Of a stretch of 64,000 nt of DNA, positions 53,071 through 62,722 are shown piece by piece. Every line of letters starts with the position of its first letter. Position 1 is the stretch's first letter. The notes below the pieces were generated by a model. That model ran no database searches. It worked only from the letters and a program-made list of their open reading frames with translations, and was not told the origin of the DNA. Source of the stretch: Oscillospiraceae bacterium (GTDB taxonomy: Bacteria > Bacillota > Clostridia > Oscillospirales > Oscillospiraceae). Both the position numbers and the translations under genes were made by a program. Location: positions 36,489 through 100,488 of the forward strand of contig SVLX01000002.1 in assembly GCA_015067725.1 (NCBI GenBank). The letters are read 5' to 3'.

Positions 53071-53727
53071 TCACCCGTTTCTTCCCCGACCGGCTGCAAC
53101 GCAGACGCACCGAACTTCTTTTGCCCCTGCGGCAAGGAGAGTTCTGGCACATTCCGATACCGTTGAGCCGGTAGTAATGATGTCGTCAATCAATAGTATC
53201 CGTTTCCCGGCGACAAGGCCGGGGTCTTTTACCGCATATACGCCCCGGACATTTGTCGCCCGGAGTTTCCCCTCCTCCATAGAGGATTGGGCCCGGTTAT
53301 GGCGAATCTTTTTCAGGGTACAAACCGGAGATGTACCCAATACCTTACCGGCAGATTCAGCCAACAGCCGGACCTGATCATAACCGCGGCTCATCTTCCT
53401 CCGGAAACTGACGGGAACATAGGTCAGAAGGTCATAGCATCCCAAATAGGTCGCCGCAATCTTCTCCGCCAGAAACCGTCCGAAGATATGGCAATAATGC
53501 TGTCTGCCATTAAATTTATAGTCCAAAATGGCCCGCCTGACCAAGTCGTCATAGTGCCAGACCGCAGTCCACGAAGAAACACCGGCAATCTCTTTGTCCG
53601 GCAACCGAAAGACGGACAAATCCCCCAGACAGTCATCGCAGTGGTCACGCGCATCACCTTCCAGAATCCGTCCGCAGAAAATACACTTCCGGGGAAATAT
53701 CCACCCCAGTAAATCCGGAAAGCCCAT
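53071..53727 (-). CDS. comFC: ComF-family phosphoribosyltransferase-like protein
   Basis: 218 residues. An N-terminal four-Cys zinc site (Cys15, Cys18, Cys30, Cys33) precedes a type I phosphoribosyltransferase fold with ILLIDDIITTGSTV near the C-terminus. ComFC is needed for DNA uptake in transformation, with an uncertain biochemical role. It sits between recD2 and mreB with 4-bp gaps on both sides. Its presence beside a frameshifted dprA elsewhere in the window raises the question of whether competence is functional. Confidence 0.92.
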   Translation of the reverse strand: MGFPDLLGWIFPRKCIFCGRILEGDARDHCDDCLGDLSVFRLPDKEIAGVSSWTAVWHYDDLVRRAILDYKFNGRQHYCHIFGRFLAEKIAATYLGCYDLLTYVPVSFRRKMSRGYDQVRLLAESAGKVLGTSPVCTLKKIRHNRAQSSMEEGKLRATNVRGVYAVKDPGLVAGKRILLIDDIITTGSTVSECARTLLAAGAKEVRCVCVAAGRGRNG

Positions 53728-53731
53728 GGTA

Positions 53732-55933
53732 TCAGTTCTCCTTCTGCAGTCTCAGCTTCAGCCCGGTATACCGGCGGCTTTTACGCTGATTCCCGGTCAT
53801 CTCGCAGACCATTTCCTCCTGACCTACGATAATGAGCATTTTTCTGGCCCGTGTTATGGCGGTATAGAGAATGCTTCTGGTTTTTAGATTAGGCGAGCAG
53901 TTCCAGGCGGAGAGAATCACTACCGGGTATTCACTGCCCTGACTTTTGTGTACGGTCATGGCGTAGGCCAGTTCCAGTTCCCTGAGCATATCGAAGTCAT
54001 ACTCTGTCTCCCGATCATCAAAGAGGACGGTCATGGTCTCTGCGTTCAGGTCAATCTCCTGAATGATGCCAATGTCTCCGTTAAACACACCCATGCCCGC
54101 CTGAGTGCCATCGGTTTTCTTCCAGAGAAGGTCATAATTGTTCCGGATTTGCATGACACGGTCACCCTCCCGGAAGGTAACTTCGCCCCATTTTTTCTCT
54201 TGTTTGTCCGCAGACGGCGGATTCAATTGGGCTTGTAGCAGCGCATTCAGATTACCGGTACCGGTAGCACCCTTCCGGGTGGGAGAAAGCACCTGAATAT
54301 CTTCAGGGCGAATCCCCATATTCTGGGGCAATCTGGTCTTGCACAGGGCACATATGGTCTCCGCCACTGCCTCATCCGACCGGCGGCGCATGAAGAAAAA
54401 GTCACTGTCCACACTGTGTAAATCCGGCATGACACCGGTATTGACCCGGTGGGCATTCATAACGATTTGGCTCTTTTGCGCTTGACGGAAGATTTCCGTC
54501 AGGCACACTGCGGGTATAACCCCACTGCGAATCATATCCGACAGTGGTGAGCCTGGGCCCACCGGTGGCAACTGATCCGGGTCGCCCACCAGAATCAGCC
54601 GACATTCTTTGTCCATCGCCCGGAGCAAGCTAGCCATCAGGTTGATATCCACCATGGATGTCTCATCCACAATGACCGCCCCGGCTTTTAAGGGGTTATC
54701 TTCGTCCCGGGTAAAAACCAGAAGTCCACTCCCCGGGTCAAGCTGGCACTCCAGCAGGCGGTGAATGGTGGAAGCATCTTCCCCGGTCACTTCCTGCAAC
54801 CGCTTTGCCGCCCGCCCGGTAGGTGCCGCCAACAGGGTGCGTACACCCATTTGCCCATATATCTCCAGAATTCCCCGGAGAATGGTGGTTTTGCCAGTAC
54901 CCGGCCCACCGGTAATGACCAGCAATTTGGATGTCCCCGCCAACCGGACAGCCAGGCGCTGCTGTTGGGAGTACTGAATTTCTCCCGCCTTCTCCGCGCC
55001 GGAAACCAGCACATCCAGATTCCTGGGGGCTTTCAATTCTGCCCTTGCCATATCCTTCAGGCGGGATTCTACATAAAGCTCATCCTCATGAAGCTCCGGC
55101 AAATAGACGATTTCAATTCCCGCCAGCCCATCACGGACAATTTTACCAGCCTCAACCAGTCTCTTGACACCCTGCCGAATCACATCGGTAGGTACAGTCA
55201 ACAGCAGCGACGTTGCGCCCACCAGCTTATCCTCCGGCAAAAAGACATGCCCGACAGTCATATTATGCCGCAGTTCAAAAATCAACCCAGCTTCCACCCG
55301 CCGCTCATCGTCAGCGGATACCCCCAGATCAATGGCAAAATGGTCAACCAGATTGAAACCGGCATCCAGTCCGGGCTCAGTCAGGCAATATGGGTCAGAA
55401 TACAAAATATCCATCGCCTCATCGCCCCAGAGCCGGTAAAGCCGCACCGCCAGCTCTGTAGGAAGGTGGTGCAGGCTGAGAAATTCAATCAGCCGCCGCA
55501 TTCCGGTTTGCTGTCGGAATGCGGAGCCGATGTGTTTGGCTTTTTCCAGCGTAATACCGGGAACTTCTGCCAACCTCTCCGGATCACGCTCCATAATGTT
55601 CAGGGTTTCCGCACCAAACCGGTCCACAATCCGGGCGGCCAGTTTTGGACCAATACCCTTGACGGTGCGGGAGGACAGATAACTGAGAATCTCCGGCGTA
55701 GTCTCCGGCATCAGCCGTTCCAAAAACTCCGCCTCAAACTGCTTTCCATAGTTGGGATTATTGATCCACCGTCCGGTGACCATCAATCGCTCACCGGCAA
55801 CCGCCAGCGGAATTGTCCCCACCACGGTCACGGTTTGCCCGGCGCAGTTCATCCGGAGTACGGTATAACCATTGTCCTGATTCTCATAAACAATCGCCGC
55901 TACAGTCCCCTGCAGCAGATCCAGTTCTTCCAT
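53732..55933 (-). CDS. recD2: RecD2-type ATP-dependent DNA helicase
   Basis: 733 residues, matching the RecD-like helicases with an extended N-terminus found without RecBC. It has an OB-like start, helix-hairpin-helix region (GIGPKLAARIVDRFG), Walker A ITGGPGTGKTTILRG near 345, motif II DETSMVD, and the C-terminal UvrD_C2 motif MTVHKSQGSEYPVVIL. A 5'-3' helicase in repair and replication fork maintenance. The start overlaps the upstream small membrane protein gene by 50 bp. Confidence 0.94.
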   Translation of the reverse strand: MEELDLLQGTVAAIVYENQDNGYTVLRMNCAGQTVTVVGTIPLAVAGERLMVTGRWINNPNYGKQFEAEFLERLMPETTPEILSYLSSRTVKGIGPKLAARIVDRFGAETLNIMERDPERLAEVPGITLEKAKHIGSAFRQQTGMRRLIEFLSLHHLPTELAVRLYRLWGDEAMDILYSDPYCLTEPGLDAGFNLVDHFAIDLGVSADDERRVEAGLIFELRHNMTVGHVFLPEDKLVGATSLLLTVPTDVIRQGVKRLVEAGKIVRDGLAGIEIVYLPELHEDELYVESRLKDMARAELKAPRNLDVLVSGAEKAGEIQYSQQQRLAVRLAGTSKLLVITGGPGTGKTTILRGILEIYGQMGVRTLLAAPTGRAAKRLQEVTGEDASTIHRLLECQLDPGSGLLVFTRDEDNPLKAGAVIVDETSMVDINLMASLLRAMDKECRLILVGDPDQLPPVGPGSPLSDMIRSGVIPAVCLTEIFRQAQKSQIVMNAHRVNTGVMPDLHSVDSDFFFMRRRSDEAVAETICALCKTRLPQNMGIRPEDIQVLSPTRKGATGTGNLNALLQAQLNPPSADKQEKKWGEVTFREGDRVMQIRNNYDLLWKKTDGTQAGMGVFNGDIGIIQEIDLNAETMTVLFDDRETEYDFDMLRELELAYAMTVHKSQGSEYPVVILSAWNCSPNLKTRSILYTAITRARKMLIIVGQEEMVCEMTGNQRKSRRYTGLKLRLQKEN

Positions 55934-56264
55934 GTACTTCTGCCTCTTTCTCCAATATCTGCATCAGCTCAGCTTCGCTACACAGGAATACATTCGTCCG
56001 GTAAGAAATATACTTCTCCAGCCAAAGCCGCTCACCATAGGGCAATTCCCGGTCCACAAGCAATACCGGCATCCGCAGAATTCCCATTTCTCTCAGCCAG
56101 GAACAGCTCCTGACAAATGCCTCAGTGCGGTCTGTATCTCCCTTGCGACAGAAGCGAACGCATACGCCGCCCCGCTCTGCCCCCAAAACCAAGGCGCCCA
56201 GAGTAATCCACAGAACCAGCAAAATTCCCGAAGCCTGTAAAAAGATGGATAACACTTGCCACAT
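55884..56264 (-). CDS. Small membrane protein upstream of recD2
   Basis: 126 residues. One membrane helix at about 5-29, then a cytoplasmic-looking domain with several Cys and a pattern ([33 protein letters not shown]) that suggests a small alpha/beta fold. No family recognised. It overlaps the recD2 start by 50 bp, which supports co-expression but also means the true C-terminus or recD2 start could differ. Confidence 0.6.
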   Translation of the reverse strand: MWQVLSIFLQASGILLVLWITLGALVLGAERGGVCVRFCRKGDTDRTEAFVRSCSWLREMGILRMPVLLVDRELPYGERLWLEKYISYRTNVFLCSEAELMQILEKEAEVHGRTGSAAGDCSGDCL

Positions 56265-56472
56265 TCAGCACACCCCCGACCTATCTTATGCCGGGGTGCA
56301 GATATGGTTCTACCTATAATTGTTCATTTTATTTTAATCCATCGCAGGGTGCTTTGTCAAGGTCATAATGGCGGGAAAGGTCTCAGCGTAGCAAATTCCA
56401 TTGTAAGCCGGGGTTGTGGCAGGCGGGAACCCTGTATTTTCCAAAAAATTCAGAAAAAAACTCAATCCCTAC

Positions 56473-56501
56473 TTGTAAATTGGCACATTTTGGCGTATAC
56501 T
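56473..56501 (+). promoter_or_regulatory. Promoter of asnS
   Basis: TTGTAA (56473-56478), 17-bp spacer and TATACT (56496-56501), 48 bp before the ATG. No T-box was found between them. Confidence 0.65.
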
Positions 56502-56549
56502 CTTAGCATGAGCCCAATTGACTTTTTGCAAAGAGAGGTAAGTTTATTT

Positions 56550-57941
56550 ATGGAAACCGTAAGCATTCGGGAACTGTTTCATAACACCGCTTCCTATGTG
56601 GGCAAGTCTGTGACCGTCGGCGGCTGGGTACGTTCTGTGCGTGCCAGTAAAGCTTTTGGCTTCATCGTCCTTCATGACGGCACTTTCTTCTCCCCCCTGC
56701 AGGTGGTATATCACGATACGCTGGAGAATTTCCAGGAAATTTCCAAGACCAATGTTGGTGCCGCTCTGGTCATCACCGGTACCATCGTGGAAACCCCTGA
56801 TGCCAAGCAGCCCTTTGAGATGCAAGCTGAGTCCGTGCTGGTGGAGGGTCCCTCCGCGCCTGACTATCCCCTGCAGAAGAAGCGGCACTCGCTGGAATTC
56901 CTGCGCACCATGACCCATCTGCGCCCCCGGACCAACACTTTCCAGGCCGTCTTCCGCATCCGCTCTCTGGTGGCTTATGCCATTCACCAGTTCTTCCAGG
57001 AGCGGGACTTCGTCTATGTCCACACCCCCATCATCACCGGCTCTGACTGCGAAGGCGCAGGCGAGATGTTCCAGGTGACCACCATGGACCTGCAGAATCT
57101 GCCCCGCACCGAAGATGGCAAGATCGACTACAGCAAGGACTTCTTCGCCAAGCCCACCAACCTGACTGTCTCCGGCCAGCTCAATGGCGAGACCTATGCC
57201 ATGGCGTTCAAGAACATCTATACCTTCGGCCCTACCTTCCGGGCAGAGAACTCCAATACCACCCGTCACGCCGCCGAATTCTGGATGATCGAGCCGGAAA
57301 TCGCCTTTGCCGATCTGGGGGACGATATGCGCCTGGCCGAAGACATGATTAAGTATATCATTGCCTTCGTTCTGGAGCGGGCACCTGAGGAAATGGAGTT
57401 CTTCAACCAGTTTGTGGATAAGGGTCTGCTGGAGCGGCTGAACCATGTTCTGCACTCCGACTTTGGTCATGTCACCTACACCGAGGCTGTGGAAATTCTG
57501 GAGAAGCACAACGCCGAGTTTGAGTATCCCGTCCACTGGGGCAGCGACCTGCAGACCGAGCATGAGCGCTATCTGACCGAGGTTGTCTTCAAGCGCCCTG
57601 TCTTTGTCACCGACTATCCCAAGGAAATCAAGGCTTTCTACATGAAGCTGAACCCCGACGGAAAGACCGTCGCCGCTATGGACTGTCTGGTGCCCGGTAT
57701 CGGCGAGATTATCGGCGGAAGTCAGCGTGAAGACAACTATGAGGTACTGATGAACCGGATTCAGGAGCTGGGTCTTAAGGCTGAGGACTATGGCTTCTAT
57801 CTGGATTTGCGGAAGTATGGCTCTGCCCGTCATGCCGGTTTCGGGCTGGGCTTTGAGCGCTGCATCATGTACCTCACGGGTATGGGCAATATCCGCGATG
57901 TCCTCCCCTTCCCCAGAACCGTCAACAACTGCGAACTGTAA
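56550..57941 (+). CDS. asnS: Asparaginyl-tRNA synthetase
   Basis: 463 residues, typical of bacterial AsnRS. An N-terminal OB-fold anticodon domain ([19 protein letters not shown]) leads to a class II core with motif 2 [21 protein letters not shown] and motif 3 [14 protein letters not shown]. The AGAGAGGT ribosome binding site lies ten bases before the ATG at 56550; upstream in-frame codons overlap the promoter. It is a single gene with its own promoter and terminator. Unlike valS, no T-box precedes it. Confidence 0.96.
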   Translation: METVSIRELFHNTASYVGKSVTVGGWVRSVRASKAFGFIVLHDGTFFSPLQVVYHDTLENFQEISKTNVGAALVITGTIVETPDAKQPFEMQAESVLVEGPSAPDYPLQKKRHSLEFLRTMTHLRPRTNTFQAVFRIRSLVAYAIHQFFQERDFVYVHTPIITGSDCEGAGEMFQVTTMDLQNLPRTEDGKIDYSKDFFAKPTNLTVSGQLNGETYAMAFKNIYTFGPTFRAENSNTTRHAAEFWMIEPEIAFADLGDDMRLAEDMIKYIIAFVLERAPEEMEFFNQFVDKGLLERLNHVLHSDFGHVTYTEAVEILEKHNAEFEYPVHWGSDLQTEHERYLTEVVFKRPVFVTDYPKEIKAFYMKLNPDGKTVAAMDCLVPGIGEIIGGSQREDNYEVLMNRIQELGLKAEDYGFYLDLRKYGSARHAGFGLGFERCIMYLTGMGNIRDVLPFPRTVNNCEL

Positions 57942-57953
57942 TCACCCCCATCT

Positions 57954-57992
57954 CCAGCTCTCCGGACTACCCGGGGAGCTGGTTTTGCTTTC
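57954..57992 (+). terminator. Terminator of asnS
   Basis: CCAGCTCTCCGG (57954-57965) pairs with CCGGGGAGCTGG (57971-57982) with one wobble or mismatch, followed by TTTTGCTTTC. Confidence 0.8.
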
Positions 57993-58100
57993 ACCCATAC
58001 CGATGGTTAAAATCAAAATCACCAAAGTGTACAGTCTGTCTGTTCCGGTATTGACAGTTTTGTGGTATCCTGTGGGCACAACCAAAAAGGAGGTTCTATT

Positions 58101-59180
58101 ATGACCAAAACACTGGCAGAAAACATCCGCTGTCTCCGGAAACAGCACCCCATGACTCAGGAGCAACTGGCTGAGGCCCTGGGTGTGTCCGTAGGTGCGG
58201 TACACAAGTGGGAGACTGGCCGCTCTGTTCCCAATCTGGAACTGCTTTTGTCTCTGGCTGAGGTATTCAGCGTATCCACCGATGTCCTTCTGGGCTATAC
58301 CATGCAGGACAAAGACAAAGCCGCCATCGTTAACCAACTGAAAGATGCCCGTCACAGCCACAAGGCCGACGGTGCATTGGAGGAAGCGGAGCAGGCACTC
58401 CGGCGTTACCCCAATCACTTTGACATCGTATACCAGAGCGCTCAGCTTTACTATGTCCGTGCCATCACCGGAAAAGACACCGGTTTATCCCGGCGGGCAT
58501 TATCCCTCTTGCGCCACGCCTGCACCCTGATTGACCAGAACACGGACAGCAATATCAGCATCCTCTCCCTGCGCATCAACATGGCCGAACTCCACATCCT
58601 GCTGGGAGAAGAAGAAATTGCGCTGGAACTGCTGAAAAAGTACAACCCCATGAACATCAACCACGGACAGATTGGCTATACCCTGGCATCTTCCTGCAAC
58701 AAACCCGACGAGGCACTTCCCTGGCTGTCTGAAGCTCTGTTGAATGCCGTAGTCAACCACCACAGCATTGTCATGGGTTATGTCAATGTTTTTATGAAAA
58801 AAGGGAATTATCCGTCCGCTCTGGAGATGATCCAGTGGTATGACCGGTATTTGTCCGGCCTGCGCATTCCCGGAAAGCCCTCTTTCTTGGATAAGACAGC
58901 CGCCGCATTCCTGACCTTTCAGGCAGAGCTGTATCTAATGCTGAAGCAGGAAGATGACGCAAGGGACAGTTTGCAGAGAGCCTTTGCACTGGCCAAAGAA
59001 TTTGATGATGCCCCGGATTATAGGGGAACAGCCGTCCGTTACGTCTCCGGTATCTCGCCCATGTCGGCCCACGATAACTTTGGCTCAACTGCTATGGAGG
59101 GGATTGAGAATCTGATTGCGGAGGCAGAAGTTCAGGGGTTGGTTGAGCTTTGGCGGGAGGTTTGCCGTGAAAAACAATAA
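58101..59180 (+). CDS. XRE-type regulator with TPR-like repeats
   Basis: 359 residues. Residues about 8-60 form an XRE/Cro helix-turn-helix (MTQEQLAEALGVSVGAVHKWETGRSVPN). The remaining about 290 residues are all helical with repeat-like segments such as ALEEAEQALRRYPNHFDIVY and AELYLMLKQEDDARDSLQRAFALA, resembling tetratricopeptide repeats. XRE-TPR proteins often sense peptides (RRNPP-like) or regulate an adjacent transporter. AAGGAGG lies eight bases before the ATG. The 3' end overlaps the following ABC exporter gene by 14 bp, so the two are co-expressed and probably functionally tied. Confidence 0.85.
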   Translation: MTKTLAENIRCLRKQHPMTQEQLAEALGVSVGAVHKWETGRSVPNLELLLSLAEVFSVSTDVLLGYTMQDKDKAAIVNQLKDARHSHKADGALEEAEQALRRYPNHFDIVYQSAQLYYVRAITGKDTGLSRRALSLLRHACTLIDQNTDSNISILSLRINMAELHILLGEEEIALELLKKYNPMNINHGQIGYTLASSCNKPDEALPWLSEALLNAVVNHHSIVMGYVNVFMKKGNYPSALEMIQWYDRYLSGLRIPGKPSFLDKTAAAFLTFQAELYLMLKQEDDARDSLQRAFALAKEFDDAPDYRGTAVRYVSGISPMSAHDNFGSTAMEGIENLIAEAEVQGLVELWREVCREKQ

Positions 59181-60915
59181 AACTGAGCGAAAATTGATTA
59201 GAAACTATACGCGGCAATTCTACCATCATAATGCGTTCCCTTTTGCTCTATCCATTCTCTCCACAATCCTGATTGGAGGAATGAACCTGATTCTCTCCTG
59301 GCTGCTACAACAAATGATTGATACCATATCACAAGTTTCAGGGGCCTATTCTCTGTACCAACTCATCGGATTTACAATTGGTTGCATTCTTCTGATTGTC
59401 TGCTTTAAATCCGTTAGTTATCTCTCCCTGCCTCGATTTATGCAGAGGGCAATGGCGCAGTATAAAGCCTTTGCCTTGGCTCGGTTGGCATCTAAGTCTA
59501 TATCAACCTTCCAGCAGGAAAATACCGCCGCATATCTTTCTGGTCTGTCCAATGATGCCCACCGCATCGAGACAGATTACTTAGAAAAATGCTTTACGTT
59601 AATTCATAATGCAGTCCGTTTTTTTGGTGCCGTTGTTATGATGTTGTCGTATAGTCCCTTGTTGACTTTAATTGCCATGGGTTTTTTCACCCTGCCAGTC
59701 CTTGCTGCTTTGGCCACCGGAAACCGTATAGAAAAAGCGGAAAACCGCATTTCCGAACAAAATGTACAGTTCGTCGCCATGTTGAAAGATTGCCTTAACG
59801 GTTTTCCGGTAATCAAAAGCTTTCGTGCTGAGAACAGCATGCTGAAGCTGCTTAAGGACAGAACAAACGGTGTTGAGTCAGCAAAATGCCAGAGACGCAA
59901 ACTCAATACTGTATTGGGTACTTTGGGAGGTATTGCTGGTATAACGGCACAATTTGGAACTTTTCTGGCTGGTGGTTTTCTGGTTTTGTCCGGTGTAGAA
60001 CTCACTGCAGGTGTGTTGTTGATTTTCATTGACTTGACAGCCGATGTCATCAATCCATTGCGTGAATTGCCAGAACTTCTTGCCAGTCGCAAAGCTGCTA
60101 TCAGCCTAATCCATCGTCTTGCATCCCAGTTGGAAAGCAATCTTCCAGAGGAAGGCGATGATGTCCCATGTGTCCTTCGCAACGGAATCTCCATGGAGCA
60201 GGTATCATTTGGCTACAATGAAACCACGCCCGTCCTCCAGAAAATCAGCTTCAAATTTGAGCTAAATAAGTGCTATGCTATTGTTGGTGCATCAGGAAGC
60301 GGAAAAAGCACACTGCTCAATCTGCTCCTTGGTGCATATAGAGACTATACCGGCTTCATTCGGTACGATGAAGCAGAGCTAAAGGGTATCAACAGCGAGA
60401 GTTTGTACGACTTGGTTTCCATCGTACAGCAACAGGTATTCGTTTTCGATACAACGATCCGGGAGAATATAACCATGTTCCGGGATTTCCCCCAAGCAGA
60501 AGTAGATCAGGTTATCCATCTCTCCGGACTAAGCGAACTCATTGCACTACGGGGCGAAGATTATCTTTGTGGAGAAAATGGGTGCCACTTATCTGGCGGA
60601 GAAAAACAGCGAATCTCAATTGCCAGATGTCTTCTACGAAAAACGCCTGTACTTCTGGCTGACGAAGCAACATCTTCACTTGATCAGGAGTCCGCGCATC
60701 GGATATCCGAGACCATACTGCACCTGAACGGTCTGACGCGAATTGTTGTAACCCACGCATTAGAAGAACGGCTTCTGCGCCAGTACGACTGCATACTTGT
60801 CCTCCGTTACGGACACATTGAGGAAAGCGGAACTTTTGATCAACTAATGAGCAAAGGAGGCTGTTTTTATTCCCTTTACAATGCAGATTGCAAGAAGTCA
60901 AGCAGAAACTTCTGA
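59167..60915 (+). CDS. ABC exporter (fused membrane and ATPase domains)
   Basis: 582 residues: six membrane helices (about 20-310) and an ATPase domain with Walker A GASGSGKST, Q-loop VQQQVFVFD, signature LSGGEKQRISIA, Walker B VLLADEATSSLD with catalytic Glu, and H-loop VVTHALEER. All sites are canonical, so it can act as a homodimer. Start: the GTG at 59167 has GGGAGG six bases ahead, inside the end of the regulator gene. The DNA is visibly more AT-rich and uses codons such as TTA, ATA and AAA more than its neighbours, a sign of recent acquisition. No substrate or peptide gene was found next to it. Confidence 0.9.
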   Translation: MKNNKTERKLIRNYTRQFYHHNAFPFALSILSTILIGGMNLILSWLLQQMIDTISQVSGAYSLYQLIGFTIGCILLIVCFKSVSYLSLPRFMQRAMAQYKAFALARLASKSISTFQQENTAAYLSGLSNDAHRIETDYLEKCFTLIHNAVRFFGAVVMMLSYSPLLTLIAMGFFTLPVLAALATGNRIEKAENRISEQNVQFVAMLKDCLNGFPVIKSFRAENSMLKLLKDRTNGVESAKCQRRKLNTVLGTLGGIAGITAQFGTFLAGGFLVLSGVELTAGVLLIFIDLTADVINPLRELPELLASRKAAISLIHRLASQLESNLPEEGDDVPCVLRNGISMEQVSFGYNETTPVLQKISFKFELNKCYAIVGASGSGKSTLLNLLLGAYRDYTGFIRYDEAELKGINSESLYDLVSIVQQQVFVFDTTIRENITMFRDFPQAEVDQVIHLSGLSELIALRGEDYLCGENGCHLSGGEKQRISIARCLLRKTPVLLADEATSSLDQESAHRISETILHLNGLTRIVVTHALEERLLRQYDCILVLRYGHIEESGTFDQLMSKGGCFYSLYNADCKKSSRNF

Positions 60916-60941
60916 GTTGATTCTCTGCGGTAGATTTCTTC

Positions 60942-60970
60942 TTGCAAAATGCTGAACGATTCGCTATAAT
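60942..60970 (+). promoter_or_regulatory. Promoter of the unknown/radical SAM cassette
   Basis: TTGCAA (60942-60947), 17-bp spacer and perfect TATAAT (60965-60970), 28 bp before the ATG at 60999. Confidence 0.8.
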
Positions 60971-60998
60971 CAGTCCAAAACCACAAGGAGCTCCACCC

Positions 60999-61592
60999 AT
61001 GCTGTACCACGTCTCCCCCACCCCAAATCTCCGCACCCTTACGCCCCGCATTTCCAGCCACCACAAGCCCTATGTTTACGCCGTTGACAACCTGACCACT
61101 GCTCTGCTCTTTGGCGCAAAGAAGGATGACTTTGATTTCCTGCTGGATACAGACAGCCAAAACCGACCTGTCCTCTATGAGTGCTATCCCGATGCCTTCC
61201 GGAAGATATATCAGGGTAAAGGTTGCGCTGTATACGAAGTGGAGGGCGATGGCTTCCTTCGGAATCTCACCGGCTGGGCACCGGAGCTGGTCTGCGAAAC
61301 TGAGGTTAATGTTGTGAGAGAAGTCACCATACCCGACCTCTACGCCTGTCTCCTGACGGAAGAATCCGCAGGCAGACTGATGGTGTACCGGTACAATCAA
61401 AGTCCGGAATACCGCCGGCTCATTGCGGGGCATATTGTGGACCGGATGATTCGCTTTGACCTGCTGGAGCATTTTGACCGGGTCGATATCAGGGGCGAGC
61501 TGTATTTCAGGCCCTTGATTGACGGACTCAAGGCTCTGCTGGATGGACACTTGCTCCCGGGCACCATTAGTAACAATTGCATTCACAACTGA
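60999..61592 (+). CDS. Conserved protein of unknown function, paired with a radical SAM enzyme
   Basis: 197 residues, soluble, no signal peptide. It starts MLYHVSPTPNLRTLTPRIS, followed by KPYVYAVD and ALLFGAKKDDFDF. This spacing of a Tyr-His-x-Ser start, a VYA strand and an ALxFG helix is reminiscent of small ADP-ribosyltransferase-fold proteins, but I cannot confirm catalytic residues, so this is only a hint. AAGGAG precedes the ATG at 60999; the frame is open to 60942 across the promoter. The gene ends 19 bp before the radical SAM gene and shares its promoter. Confidence 0.75.
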   Translation: MLYHVSPTPNLRTLTPRISSHHKPYVYAVDNLTTALLFGAKKDDFDFLLDTDSQNRPVLYECYPDAFRKIYQGKGCAVYEVEGDGFLRNLTGWAPELVCETEVNVVREVTIPDLYACLLTEESAGRLMVYRYNQSPEYRRLIAGHIVDRMIRFDLLEHFDRVDIRGELYFRPLIDGLKALLDGHLLPGTISNNCIHN

Positions 61593-61611
61593 AATGGAGA
61601 AAAATAACACC

Positions 61612-62679
61612 ATGGAATTCAACTTTGACCTGCTTCTCGCCGGCTGTAACACCCGTTGCAAGCACTGCTATGTCAACGGCGGCCCCGGCCCCATGATGAC
61701 CACAACGGATGCGCTGATGTGCATCCAAAAGCTGGACGAGCTGGCTTCCCACCTTCCTGGTACAGTCTCCTTCACCTTAGACAACGAGCCCATGAACCAC
61801 CCCCATTTGGCACGGATTCTCCACGCCGCCGCCAACACATCCCACATTCAAAACCACCACCACGGCATGACCACCGGTATTGGGCTCATGCGGCGGGACG
61901 ACAAAGAGAACATCATCCGCGCCTACCGGGAACACGGCTATACCCAATTTGGACTGACGCTCCATGGGATTGGCGCGCACCATGACGAAATTGTGCGCAG
62001 ATCCGGCGCATTTGAGACTTTGGTGGAAACAGCCCGGTTTTTGAAGGAACAGGGTGCGCAGATTGAACTCTCCCTGATGCTGAATCGGTTTTTCTCTGTT
62101 GACCGGGAGGAGATTTCCCGTCTGCTGGATCAGCTCAGGCCGGATTATGTCTTTGGGGCGATCCCGATTTTTACCCCGCACCGGAATATGCTGGATTTTG
62201 AACCCTACCGGGCGAATCAGCAAGACATAGCCTCCCTCAGCGGCCATTTAAGTCAATGGGGGCTGGATGCTCCCGCACTGCTGGAATCCACCCTTCAGAA
62301 CACGCCCAGCGCCGTCCTGCGGCATTTCCGGGAACAAGGCGACCTTGCAAGCAGGTTTAACGAACCGCAAAATGAGATGTATCTGACCATTCATCCAGAC
62401 TGCACCCTCTATTACGGCAATACCGGTGCAGAAACCCGCTGTCTTGGTGACCTGCGGCATCTGGACATAGGCAAAACTGCCGACATTCTGATGCATCTTT
62501 CCGGTAACCGGGACTATGGCGCATTTTACCGCCTCGACTCCCTGCCAGACAAGAATACCCTCTGTACAGCATTAGAAGTATTGCCACAGGACTTGGTGTA
62601 TGGTGACTTTGAGAGTGTTCTTTACCGGGCACTGGTGCATCTGGATATCCCTACCATTCTCCTGTACCCAACCAAATAA
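61612..62679 (+). CDS. Short radical SAM enzyme of unknown substrate
   Basis: 355 residues. The cluster motif is CNTRCKHC (Cys12, Cys16, Cys19), close to the N-terminus. The second-strand FTLDNEPMNHP replaces the usual GGEP motif with DNEP. A His-rich stretch (HIQNHHHGMTTG) follows, then GLTLHGIGAHHDE. Near the C-terminus YYGNTGAETRCLGDLRH resembles the end of a SPASM-type domain that keeps only one of its Cys. The ATG at 61612 is chosen from GGAG upstream; an ATG at 61594 is possible. It forms a two-gene unit with the preceding unknown protein and ends at a strong hairpin. Confidence 0.82.
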   Translation: MEFNFDLLLAGCNTRCKHCYVNGGPGPMMTTTDALMCIQKLDELASHLPGTVSFTLDNEPMNHPHLARILHAAANTSHIQNHHHGMTTGIGLMRRDDKENIIRAYREHGYTQFGLTLHGIGAHHDEIVRRSGAFETLVETARFLKEQGAQIELSLMLNRFFSVDREEISRLLDQLRPDYVFGAIPIFTPHRNMLDFEPYRANQQDIASLSGHLSQWGLDAPALLESTLQNTPSAVLRHFREQGDLASRFNEPQNEMYLTIHPDCTLYYGNTGAETRCLGDLRHLDIGKTADILMHLSGNRDYGAFYRLDSLPDKNTLCTALEVLPQDLVYGDFESVLYRALVHLDIPTILLYPTK

Positions 62680-62683
62680 GCAA

Positions 62684-62722
62684 ACATCGGCGGTCTTCCT
62701 TGTGCTGACCGCCGATGTATTT
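62684..62722. terminator. Terminator after the radical SAM cassette
   Basis: ACATCGGCGGTC (62684-62695) pairs perfectly with GACCGCCGATGT (62707-62718), followed by ATTTTAA. Lies between convergent genes. Confidence 0.82.

Noticed and set aside
54761..56113. 450-codon open frame opposite recD2
   Set aside because: Antisense shadow of a clear helicase gene, with low-complexity, Pro/Gln/His-rich translation.
56265..56549. T-box in front of asnS
   Set aside because: No GGTGGTACCGCGG-like motif or stem I elements between the promoter and the start codon.
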